64,000 nucleotides of DNA from Xanthostigma xanthostigma (lineage: Eukaryota > Arthropoda > Insecta > Raphidioptera > Raphidiidae), in assembly GCA_963575645.1 (NCBI GenBank), contig OY754464.1:81008948-81072947 (forward strand), read 5' to 3'. The notes beneath the pieces are model-generated. The model worked only from the letters and a program-made list of their open reading frames with translations. It was not told where the DNA came from and did no database searches. Positions 55,413 to 64,000 of the stretch are shown here, piece by piece (the first letter of the stretch is position 1; each line of letters opens with the position of its first letter). Position numbers and translations under genes: made by a program.

Positions 55413-56926
55413 TAGAGAATACAATCCCTAGCGTGTATTTCAATCCTGGGATTACGGGATTTTTGATGCGTAATCCCGGGACTATCCCGGGATTAGACTA
55501 TGTGGTTTCTAATTCAAATGAAAAAAAAATTGGGCAATTTCTTAATAAATGTTTTTAATATCGTTGCACAACACAAATCACAATATAGTAAGAAAAGAAA
55601 ATTGTCAAAACAAAAAAAAAACTTTTGCAAGAAATCAAAAAGACAACACAAAAAAACTATTTAAAATTTCGAAAATACAATCGCAGAAATATCAAAGCAT
55701 CCAATGTTTGACTTCCAAGCCTTCTTCGTAGTTTTTTGCCAACATAAGCAGCAGCTGAAAACGCTCGCTCAGGTTCTACGCTGGTTGGAGGAATAGACAA
55801 TAGATAGTAGATGTAAAATGTAAATGATGTCCACGAGCTCCTCCATTTTCGAACAGGCTTATTTCACGTCTATAGGTACGTCCAAGATGCAAGCTGGTAG
55901 TCAGGTAGTCAGACGCTGGTTTTCTGAGTCAGACAGTCGGCGTGCATAAAATCCTTTATTGCTAAATCGGACTGGCCATAATGCACCAGCGCGCAGTTTT
56001 CCGGCGCACCGGCTCTCTGACTCAGATATTTACCGGTATGAATTGTACATTCTGGTTTCAGACAACCTGCGTCTGACAGTGTTGTTTTTAGGTGATATAA
56101 AATATGGATATCGAGGATTTTATTTCAAAAAGGGGTTTTGTGGAAATTGGCCCAGTTCTTCGTAAGCCTGTGTTCAATTTTTGACAAAATAAAGTAAAAA
56201 GTATCCGGACTCATTCGGAAATATTAAAAAAATCGGTTTTCGTCGGCAAGTAATTGCGGAAAAAGGTGTTTGTACTCCCCGTAAATCGACCTTAATTTAT
56301 TAATTGGATGTATTTCACTTTTAAAAGGTTTTAATTTAGATGTAACATTGTCACCAAGCAGCAACAAAGCTGCAATATTTAAAGAATATTTAAATTCTTA
56401 GCTTTTAATTTGATTTTAATTTAACTATTCACATGTATACTTAGTATAGCTAGGTGAAATATTATTATTATTATCAATCTGTACTGTTAGCTCTATAAAT
56501 ATTTAATATTAATGCTCTGTCTGCGCCGATAACCAGCTTTCATATTGGCCACACCCAACGCCGCTCGGAGTCAGACAGTCAGACGCCGAAAATCTGAATC
56601 TGACTACCAGCTTGCATCTTGGACGTACCTTAATACTATTTGCCAACCCCGATTCATTTTGTACTTGTACTTCAAGATATGGAGATTTCATATTCTTACA
56701 TATCGTACCGCGTATTTAAGGATTGTTTTTTGTCGTTATGTAATAAATAATATTAATATAATCTAGGCAAGGTAATTGTCAAGGCGCAACGGATTACGGA
56801 ATGCAAACTAGATCTGTTTGTGCCAATCCTGAAAATCCCGAGATTAGCCAAGTACGATCCCGGGATTTTCGGGGCCAGAAAACGGCCGGGAACTCGAGAT
56901 TCGGGATCCCGGCATTGTATTCTCTA
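55413..56926 (-). mobile_element. Nested hAT transposon K with transposase remnant
   Basis: Starts TAGAGAATACAATCCC, ends TGTATTCTCTA, with a perfect 8-bp duplication GTTACAGC (55405-55412 and 56927-56934). 1514 bp, so an internally deleted derivative of a full-length hAT. The subterminal sequences are rich in CCCGGGATT repeats. Confidence 0.92.
55658..55860 (-). pseudogene. hAT transposase C-terminus (dimerisation domain)
   Basis: The minus strand reads YYLLSIPPTSVEPERAFSAA, then KKLRRRLGSQTLDALIFL, then a stop at 55658-55660. This is the conserved hAT C-terminal dimerisation motif. It has no ATG frame of its own, and the catalytic part is missing from the 1.5-kb element, so it is a relic. 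Confidence 0.88.
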
Positions 56927-56946
56927 GTTACAGCTCTAATATGTAG

Positions 56947-58035
56947 TGAAGCGTTAACTGCAAAAGTGCACCCATGAGTCCCGTGATATCAATTTTTTCA
57001 ATCGCGACAAAAGTTATACTTCACCTACCAAATTCAAATTAAAAATTATGTTCAAATAAGTCAAAGAACCGAAACTGGAATCTAGACAACTGACATGTCT
57101 GCAATATCTTCTGCGTGGACGGTTCAAAAGGTTAATCGACACGGCAATATTTCGACCTACGCGACTGCAGAATGCAGCAACAATGCATGTCATTAATCAT
57201 TCATTAACATTGGCAATTGCTTGTGCCTTACATGGTGTGTAATGCATATTACTAGCTTTCAGCCTAGATAAGTACATATTGTTGCTTTATTGATTGATTG
57301 TCATTAATATCATACAACAGTGCCCTCTGGTCAACACAAGTCAACGGCATAGCGAATTGCTGCATGTCTTATTCATAATAATATATTCTAATAAAATAAT
57401 CGTTCAATAAGTTATGATGATAGTAGATGGGCTGGGCAATGTATATAAAATAATAAATATACAACAACCAGTGGCGTAACCAGCAGGGGGGACACAGTGA
57501 AACTTTGAACACACTAAAGCTGGATATAAATTTTTTGATGCCATTACCTTTAAAAATATGTACAGACTGGTTTTGGTATACCTACAAGAACTATAAAATT
57601 GGAGATAATTGTTTTTACAAACGTATATTCAGTTTAACATTTTGTCAGTCAGTCAGTTTGGGTCAAACCACTTCCACTTGATCTATTACTTTGAAATGTT
57701 GCATCGTTATTAGGATCTCAGCCCCTAACATTCAACCCCGGGTCCAACCTTTAGCTTTAACCCTACGCTTTCAACTCTACAAGTTCCAACTCATAGTCTT
57801 CAAACATAAGATTTCAGGATTGAAAATTTGGCTTGGAGGTGGAAGCTGCAGAACCGTTCAAAGTAAATTACTTTATGATGATAAGTCAGTAGGTCAGTGT
57901 ATTCTCAAAATCGTGATTGTATCGTGGAAACTATTCCACCTAGGCGTATGAAATTTGAAATACTGCTTCTTTATGGTAACTTTAACCTCTCTGATTTTGG
58001 TCTGGAATTTAATCAGCTTAATTTTAATGAACAAT
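56947..58035. other. Stretch with no gene recognised
   Basis: A CAGTGGCGTAACC motif at 57470 hints at a single hAT-like end. The rest is AT-rich with no supported exon. Confidence 0.45.
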
Positions 58036-58712
58036 TTTAAAGCGGCCTACACACCTTCATACAAGCTGCGATGCAGGCATCGACTCTTATGTTTCATGAT
58101 GCAAGCAGCAGTGTGTGTAGTACTGAGTCACGTATTTGGCATCAGTTGCGGCTTGCAGCGATGCAGAGTCTGGAATCCCATTTTGGTCGGCGAGCCACGA
58201 CGCCGAGTCGGCGATGCTGATGCAAGTTTCAGCGTGTGTAGAATTGCGTAGATGCCAAGACGATATTAATTTATTTTTCCGCGCCATTTTAGAGGTTACT
58301 TTGTTGTTTGTGTGTGTAAATTTCATGATGGAAAGTGATCGTGTATTTTGGGAAGAGTTCATAAACATTTATCATCTGCATACGTACTTTTAGCTCTTCC
58401 AATAAAGCATTTGAATAACGTTTTCTATCTATAAACCATCTTTTTGACCATTTCCTTTTTGATTTCCCTTTTCTTTTATGGAGTATAAAGAGTGCCCCAA
58501 CTACTGCTAATAAAACTGGTGTTGGCAAAACGTATGGTACCTAGAAAATAACTTAACCTACTGTTCTTGTGTTGCATGAACATGGAGTCGATTCAGGCAT
58601 CGCAATAGGTTTCGATTTAAGTAGGCGTTTATGCAACTGATGCAAGTTTCATGAAACATAGAGTCGATGCCTGCATCGCAGCTTGTATCAAGGTGTGTAG
58701 CCCGCTTTAAAG
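58036..58712. mobile_element. PIF/Harbinger-type element, deleted
   Basis: Inverted ends TTTAAAGCGGCCTACACACC ... GGTGTGTAGCCCGCTTTAAA, extended by TACAAGCTGCGATGCAGGCA. It contains the N-terminal part of a Harbinger-like transposase on the minus strand. The TTTAA symmetry at the borders hides the exact TSD. Confidence 0.8.
58289..58528 (-). pseudogene. Harbinger-like transposase N-terminal fragment
   Basis: 79 codons beginning MPTPVLLAVVGALFILHKRK and containing KRWFIDRKRYSNALLEELKV, which resembles the 'W.R.W..RR...G.Y..LL.EL' start of PIF/Harbinger nucleases. The DDE region is absent. The closeness of the match was judged by eye. Confidence 0.6.
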
Positions 58713-59718
58713 TTGTTATCAAATTAACATTTCTCTGACGTAATAACTTAAATATTCCTGTATTTATTAAACTAAATCAATTTTAATTTATTTCCTCTAT
58801 TCCTATCAATGGTGACCAGTGTAACTACCAAGTCTTGCTTGAAGAACTCGATTTTTTTATAGTCGCATCTAAAAAGGGTTTACTGTGTGAATATTTTAAT
58901 ATTCATAATAAACAAGTGAAGTGCGCATCAATTAGTTTCTATTTCTGTATTATAAATAATTGACGGTCATTGATCAACAGAAAATAAACATACACATCAA
59001 ATCAATCCACTTGACTACAGAGGTGGTGTATGAAGAATTGATAAAGTTTATAAATACATAATATTATGTGCAGGTGTAGTATTCTTAGAAGTAGAAAATT
59101 ACAACGCATGAGAAATATATATGTATATAAAAAACAAATAATTGAAATGCTTAGAGTGTGCAATCATGATGACTGAATAAAGACGTTAAGTGGACATGCC
59201 ACTCTAGTATCCAACTTTAGGTTACTCAACAATGTTCAATCATTGATTAACACGGTATTGTTAATCAATGGCACAATATTAGAGCTAATAAAGTAAAAAA
59301 GCACATGAATTGCGAATAGCCGAGCGTGTACCGTAGCTATATTAAAAAAATAAATCAAGATCCATTGGAAAATTGTAAAAGCAATCGTTCAAAATCAATA
59401 TGACAACACTTTCGTCTATATACTTTAATCTTATTGAATTGTATCACTTAATCACCTACATATTTTGTCTCTACCGATTCACCGAATAGCATATATTTAT
59501 ACAGTGTGTCCGCATCTAAGATGAAGACATCCCCATATTTTCGCTATTTGAAGGAATAGAATTAGATTTCAATTTTTGCAGTCATACAGATTGATAGATC
59601 AAATTTTTAGGGTGTCCAACGGGACCCTATTACTAAGCGTCCGCTGTCCATCCGTCTGTCAGAGAGTGTAAATTTTCACAGAGTGTGTGTATTTCTATTG
59701 CCGCTATAACAATAAATA

Positions 59719-60035
59719 ATGAAAATCCAAGATGGCAACTTTCAAAATGGCCGCCATGCACATTATAAAAAATCTCCGATTAAGCTGATATTAACCATGC
59801 GTGTTCAGTCCTATTAACAATATGCGAAAATGAAAGAAAAAAGATGGCGAAATTCAAAATGGCCGCCTTACAAATTAAAAAAAAAATTCCGATTTAGCTG
59901 ATATCGAGCATGCGTGTTCAGTCCTGTTAAAATTACACGAGAATGAAAAAGAAAACCAAGACGGCAAATTTCAAAATGGTCGCCATGTAAATTAAGAAAA
60001 AAGAATCCGATTAAGCTGGTATTGGTCATTTATGT
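59719..60035. repeat. Three tandem ~110-bp units inside element T
   Basis: Each unit carries AAAATGG(C/T)CGCC followed by a T/A-rich stretch and CGAT(T)TAGCTG(A/G)TAT; the first two also carry CATGCGTGTTCAGTCCT. The third is truncated. Confidence 0.7.
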
Positions 60036-60049
60036 AAAAAGTATAAAAA

Positions 60050-60524
60050 GATAATATTCTTTTGCAAAATGAATGTTACTACCGAAGAAAATATTCAAAT
60101 GATTACAACATAATCGGACTTTTTTTATTAATGGGACATTAAATTCCCCAAAATACTTAAATATGGTACGAGATCAAATATCTCCGTCTATTCGTGTTGA
60201 ACCTAAAGACATTGGGTCACTGATTTACCAACGCGCATACGCCATACCAGTCAGACAATTTTTAAATGAAATGTTTCCAAACAGATGGAGTTGTTTTTTT
60301 ATTTTATTTTTGTACAAAAAAATTAAAATAATGATTTATAAGAGCTTTTTATTATTAAAAAAGCCAAGTAAAATAAAAATAAATCAAAATAAAATAGAAA
60401 TCCTCATGATTACCACGATAATTCAATAGAAATAACAATTAATGCAGTCATGGCTAACTCTGATCCAAGTATTTTTTCCCAATGCTAATTTCCCTATGTG
60501 CGCACCTTACGTGTTTACATACTG
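60050..60524 (+). pseudogene. Decayed Tc1/mariner element (family D), copy 3, 5'-truncated
   Basis: Homologous to 19550-20068 and ends TTTACATACTG followed by TA. The left terminus is missing. ORF 60163-60429 is the third copy of the same transposase fragment ([10 protein letters not shown]). Sits inside element T. Confidence 0.85.
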
Positions 60525-60976
60525 TATATAGGGTTAGAATAATATATTCTGAACAACTTTTTCATAACATTTTTTTCGATATCTTTAACGCTACACAAAA
60601 TACCGAGAACTGACCATGTTTGTGAATTCGTTGTAGGCTGAGTTTAAAGTTCAGATTTCTGTTGAGTCTTTTACATTAATATGACCCATGGAACCTGTGT
60701 GACTGCAAAAATGCAAATCTGTATTCCTTTAAATAGCGAAAATACGGGGAGTCTTCATCTTAAAAGCGGCACACTGTATATTATTATTATATTGAAATCT
60801 GGTTTGAAACATCTTTAGTCTTTACATAAAAATGCACTTTGTTGACGTACTCTTAGCCGCACCTTGTATATAAATATAAACCACATATGTCTAGCAGTTG
60901 TTCATTAAAGCTTGTATTGTCATGCTTTACTACCACCTGAAAGCTCTTAAACAACCCTATATGGAACAGTCGTAAC

Positions 60977-61493
60977 TAGTGATGTGCCGGATATCCGTAT
61001 CCGCGGATATCCGAGGGAGAAGAAAGATCCGTATCCGTTAGTTTTTGGCGGATCTTTTACCTTATTAATTTTCAATTCATAGCTGAAATTTTATATATAT
61101 AGGTGATTAGGTAATAATGAAAACCTGTTAAATTCCATTCAGATTATTTTTTATTTTTTTAAATCGTATTTGGCACATTTATATTGCAAACATTTATCGT
61201 AGTGAGTACCATACTAATAGTACATAACTCAAAGGTACTAAATCAACTATCTTTATAATGAGATATTGCACATCGATCTTTGGAAAGAGACAATCTGTTA
61301 TGAGAGTTAACTCTTAAAGAGGTCAATAACTTTTTCCCATAACGGATAGTCTCTTTCCAAAGGTCGATGTGCAATATTTACCGGCGCGTACTCTAAGAAA
61401 GTTAAGATCCGTATCCGTGGATCTTGAAATCAAAAATCCGTATTCAGATCCGTATCCGCGGATATACATTTTTAACGATCCGGCACATCACTA
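60977..61493. mobile_element. TAGTGATGTGCCGG hAT MITE, third copy
   Basis: Complete, with a perfect 8-bp duplication GTCGTAAC (60969-60976 and 61494-61501). 517 bp, same orientation as 44159-44690. Confidence 0.94.
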
Positions 61494-61501
61494 GTCGTAA
61501 C

Positions 61502-62440
61502 AAAGGTTAGTATTTTAAAAATAATAGTTTATCCGCTGTTTAATGGCCATTTTGACCGAACGTAAGTATTTATTTATTCGGTTCAATTGTTATTCAGGCA
61601 ACTATTCCTCCGAATAAATAGCGATAATTCACCATTCACCAATCGTAATTATGTTTACTACAATGGTATAAATCTATTCTGTCTTACTTCGAGGGTATAA
61701 ATATTTATTAGCCTGGTAAAATAATATTGGCCGCCACATAGATCATAATACCTAACCTATAAACGTGGAGTATTATATCTACAGTTTGCTCTTGTTAATT
61801 TATTTATGTGTTGTTTATTAACCTTTTGTGAAGTGTATGGTTGTAAAACATTCAAGTTAGTGGAAGTTTTGTGTGCAATTGGGTTAGGATAAAACATTAT
61901 TATTTTGTGAAACTTTTTTTGACGTTTACACTAACGCTATCGGTCGGATTTTTAGGTGCACGTCAAAATATTCAACAAAAAGAGCAAGGAGTATAGTGCA
62001 GTGTATATTTATTCTTTAACTAACTTTTCTACCGAGTAATTTGCTTGGTGAATTGAAAGTCAATTTTATTCTAACAAATAAATTTGTGCCAAGATTATAG
62101 TAACTTCTATCTTTAATAGTGTTCACTGAATAAAAAAAAACTGATTTGACAAATGACCTTAGATTGTGATCATATATAATTACAGTTTCCATACATCAGG
62201 AGCAGTCTAATGCCATTTTCAAACTCCCTGTCATGTTGCACATAACATTGTACTCACACAAAAACAATTGATTGATCTATATAGAAAAAGTTCATTTTTC
62301 AAACAAAATTTTGATCAAAATGCATAAAAAAAGTTGTTTCGAAGTGAAAATTGCATAAAAAACTACCTTAAATACATGTACACACAGTTTAAAAACAAAA
62401 TTATCAATTTCCATATAGAACGAAATTAACTATTTAAGGT
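61502..62440. other. Stretch with nothing recognised
   Basis: No paired repeats and no supported exon. Confidence 0.45.
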
Positions 62441-62444
62441 AGTG

Positions 62445-62545
62445 AATAAATGAAATTGACTCTATTCAATAAATAGAGTAACTGTGATCCATTGAAGTTA
62501 ATGATAGAGTATGCCACGGAATTCTTTCCAAATACTCTATCAGTA
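62445..62545. repeat. Dispersed repeat, inverted copy of 13685-13790
   Basis: GACTCTATTCAATAAATAGA and GCCACGGAATTCTTTCCAAA, as in the earlier copy. Confidence 0.6.
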
Positions 62546-62929
62546 GTGAATAAAGATGGTAAACAAAGGCGTGGTTTTGGCGGGTGAGTATCGACACACC
62601 TAGAAATTCTAAACCAAATTCTCGACATGTAATAACATTCTATGTGTAAATAGTTTTCCGCCAGAGAACTACCCATTAATGTGAAACCACGTCAGAATTT
62701 GACAATATTTTTAGGTTAGTGAACGCGATCTTAAATTGAACGTGCCCCCCTCAAAACTGTGTAACGGACGCCATTTTAAGTAATCGCGAATGAATCTTCT
62801 TGGCGGTTAACGACTCAATCAGTCACTATACGTGCTGGGCATATTGCATTAACGTGGATTTATGCTGGTGCGAAATATGAATGCTAAGTTATGAAATACC
62901 TGCCATTGCGACCTAAACCGTTACAATCC

Positions 62930-63736
62930 GAAGTTAGTAACAATCAACGATTTTTCTTTCTTCCACTCTTCCCTTTGCTGATGATACAACATTTCTCAGT
63001 AATTACGAATATCCTTTTCAGTTGCAAAAGCTGGCTCAGAATACCATTGAAATGGCCTCCATTTGGTTTACATCAAATAAACTCTTCTTAAAAAACTCAA
63101 CTTCTTCCGTACTGTGCGTCTAATATTACAAATTGTGTAAAGTTTTTTGGACTACTCATTGATAGCGATTTGAAATGGAAATCACACATTGACCAGTTAT
63201 GTCAAAAATTATCAAAACTCTTATATCTGTTGAGAAAAATCGCGGAATATGCATCCTTAGAGGTTACAAAAAACATCTATTATGGTATTTTCCAATTTAA
63301 TATCAAATATGGAATTTTGCTATGGATTCATTCTCCTGATGCTGTAAGAGTGTTCCGACTTCAAAAACGAGCTTTGAGAATAATCACCAAAAGTAATCCA
63401 AGAGATTCTTGCAAACCTCTCTTTAAACAACACAAAATTTTAACAGTACCATCACTTTTTGTCTACGAAAATTTGCTTTACGCTAAACAAAATTTTCCAA
63501 ATTTTCAGTTAGTTGAGGAGGTACACTCTTACAACGTCAGGAACAGTACCAATATTCGCATTCCACTTTTCAAACGTAATAAGTTGACAAATGGGCCAAA
63601 TTACTTGTCACTTAAATTATATAATCAGCTCTCAGTTACCATAAGAAACCTACCAATTAATCATTATTCAAAAGAAATCAAGCGTATATTAACAAATCAA
63701 CCGCTGTATAATTACAAAGATTTTTCTTTTAATTAA
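62930..63736 (+). pseudogene. Non-LTR retrotransposon reverse transcriptase, C-terminal fragment
   Basis: One frame reads PFADDTTFLS at about 62967-63000, the RT catalytic A/YADD motif. After frame changes it reaches VKFFGLLIDSDLKWKSHIDQ, and from 63170 to 63736 an open 188-codon thumb/C-terminal segment (LRKIAEYASLEVTKNIYYGI, LQKRALRIITK). The combination is typical of jockey-like LINE reverse transcriptases. Endonuclease and most RT motifs are absent and at least one frameshift is present. Confidence 0.85.
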
Positions 63737-64000
63737 TGCATATGCTTTACTGACGATTTTGTAATTTGTTGTAAAACTTTTTCACAAAGAAACTGTTCTA
63801 TTCTTTCTATTAGCAGAGATGGGCAGTGATGAGAAAGTCCTTGTAATAATGCTTTAACTAAAACTGACATCTTTTTACCCGATTACCTTTGATATTGGAA
63901 GCTTGTTTTCTACATTTGTGTAGTTTTCATTATGTTTATATTAATGCATCAATTTTATATAAAATATTATCGTGAGAAGAGTATCTGATTTCAACCAGTT
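63737..64000. other. LINE 3' region or flanking sequence
   Basis: AT-rich sequence after the RT stop. No tail or duplication was identified before the window ends. Confidence 0.4.

Larger units (their letters stand above)
54881..56938. mobile_element. hAT MITE J, host of two nested elements
   Basis: Starts TAGAGCTGTAAAAGTAACG; its other end, TTACAGCTCTA, is at 56938. Subterminal sequence CGTTACT repeats on both sides. Flanks TTTTGTAG and ATATGTAG agree at 6 of 8 positions. Removing the elements at 55195-55388 and 55413-56926 leaves a foldback MITE of about 330 bp. Confidence 0.8.
59502..60776. mobile_element. Tc1/mariner-like element T with a second Tc1 relic inside
   Basis: Starts CAGTGTGTCCGCATCTAAGA, ends CTTAAAAGCGGCACACTG, with TA on both sides. 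The interior holds three tandem units of about 110 bp (59719-60035) and a family D copy. Confidence 0.85.

Noticed and set aside
55229..55558. 109-codon plus-strand frame
   Set aside because: Crosses the border between a small hAT MITE and element K, so it is a chance fusion.
59719..60035. CRISPR array
   Set aside because: Three long diverged tandem units inside a transposon, with no repeat-spacer pattern.

Overview
This is a window of an AT-rich insect nuclear genome. The evidence is multi-exon genes with GT-AG introns, an RME-8/DNAJC13 homologue whose residues I judge (from memory, without alignment) closest to insect RME-8, a copia element primed in the Drosophila-copia style, and dense hAT, Tc1/mariner and Harbinger-type miniature elements. 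I cannot place it to order or species. It contains no bacterial, viral, CRISPR or operon-like content, and I did not find a new biological system. What stands out is the transposon archaeology, much of which can be proven from intact target-site duplications (TSDs).

Minus strand, about 0.66-27.3 kb: 16 consecutive coding exons of Rme-8 (DNAJC13), the large endosomal J-protein that works with Hsc70 on clathrin, retromer and WASH-coated endosomes. I placed every splice site. The exons total 3852 coding bases (1284 codons) and every junction keeps frame. The start codon is at 27305-27303. The gene runs off the left edge just before the expected J domain, so only the N-terminal repeats and the GYF-like domain are present. 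Its introns are packed with repeats: three copies of a 590-bp foldback MITE with perfect 8-bp TSDs, three copies of a 480-570-bp element (B), two of four copies of a 322-bp TA-flanked MITE, two decayed Tc1/mariner copies, tRNA-headed SINEs, and LINE tails.

Plus strand, about 34.6 kb onward: two spliced-in-frame 5' exons (34645-34701, 37549-37681), and possibly an 18-nt microexon at 43700-43717, of an unidentified gene that reaches a hydrophobic segment. The rest lies beyond what I can recognise, so the region to 64 kb may be its long intron(s).

Right half, 38-64 kb: mostly mobile DNA. The main element is an apparently intact Ty1/copia retrotransposon (48091-52407) with identical 120-bp LTRs, a GTTTT duplication and one uninterrupted 1310-codon gag-pol frame, inserted inside an older foldback element. 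Near 54.9-56.9 kb one hAT MITE contains two other hAT-type elements, one of which keeps a hAT transposase C-terminus. Others are a Harbinger-type remnant (58.0-58.7 kb), a Tc1-like element with a second Tc1 relic inside it (59.5-60.8 kb), 'TAGTGATGTGCCGG' hAT MITEs, and a non-LTR reverse transcriptase fragment at 62.9-63.7 kb.

Coordinates of exons, LTRs and elements with a stated TSD are base-exact readings. Other repeat borders are approximate.
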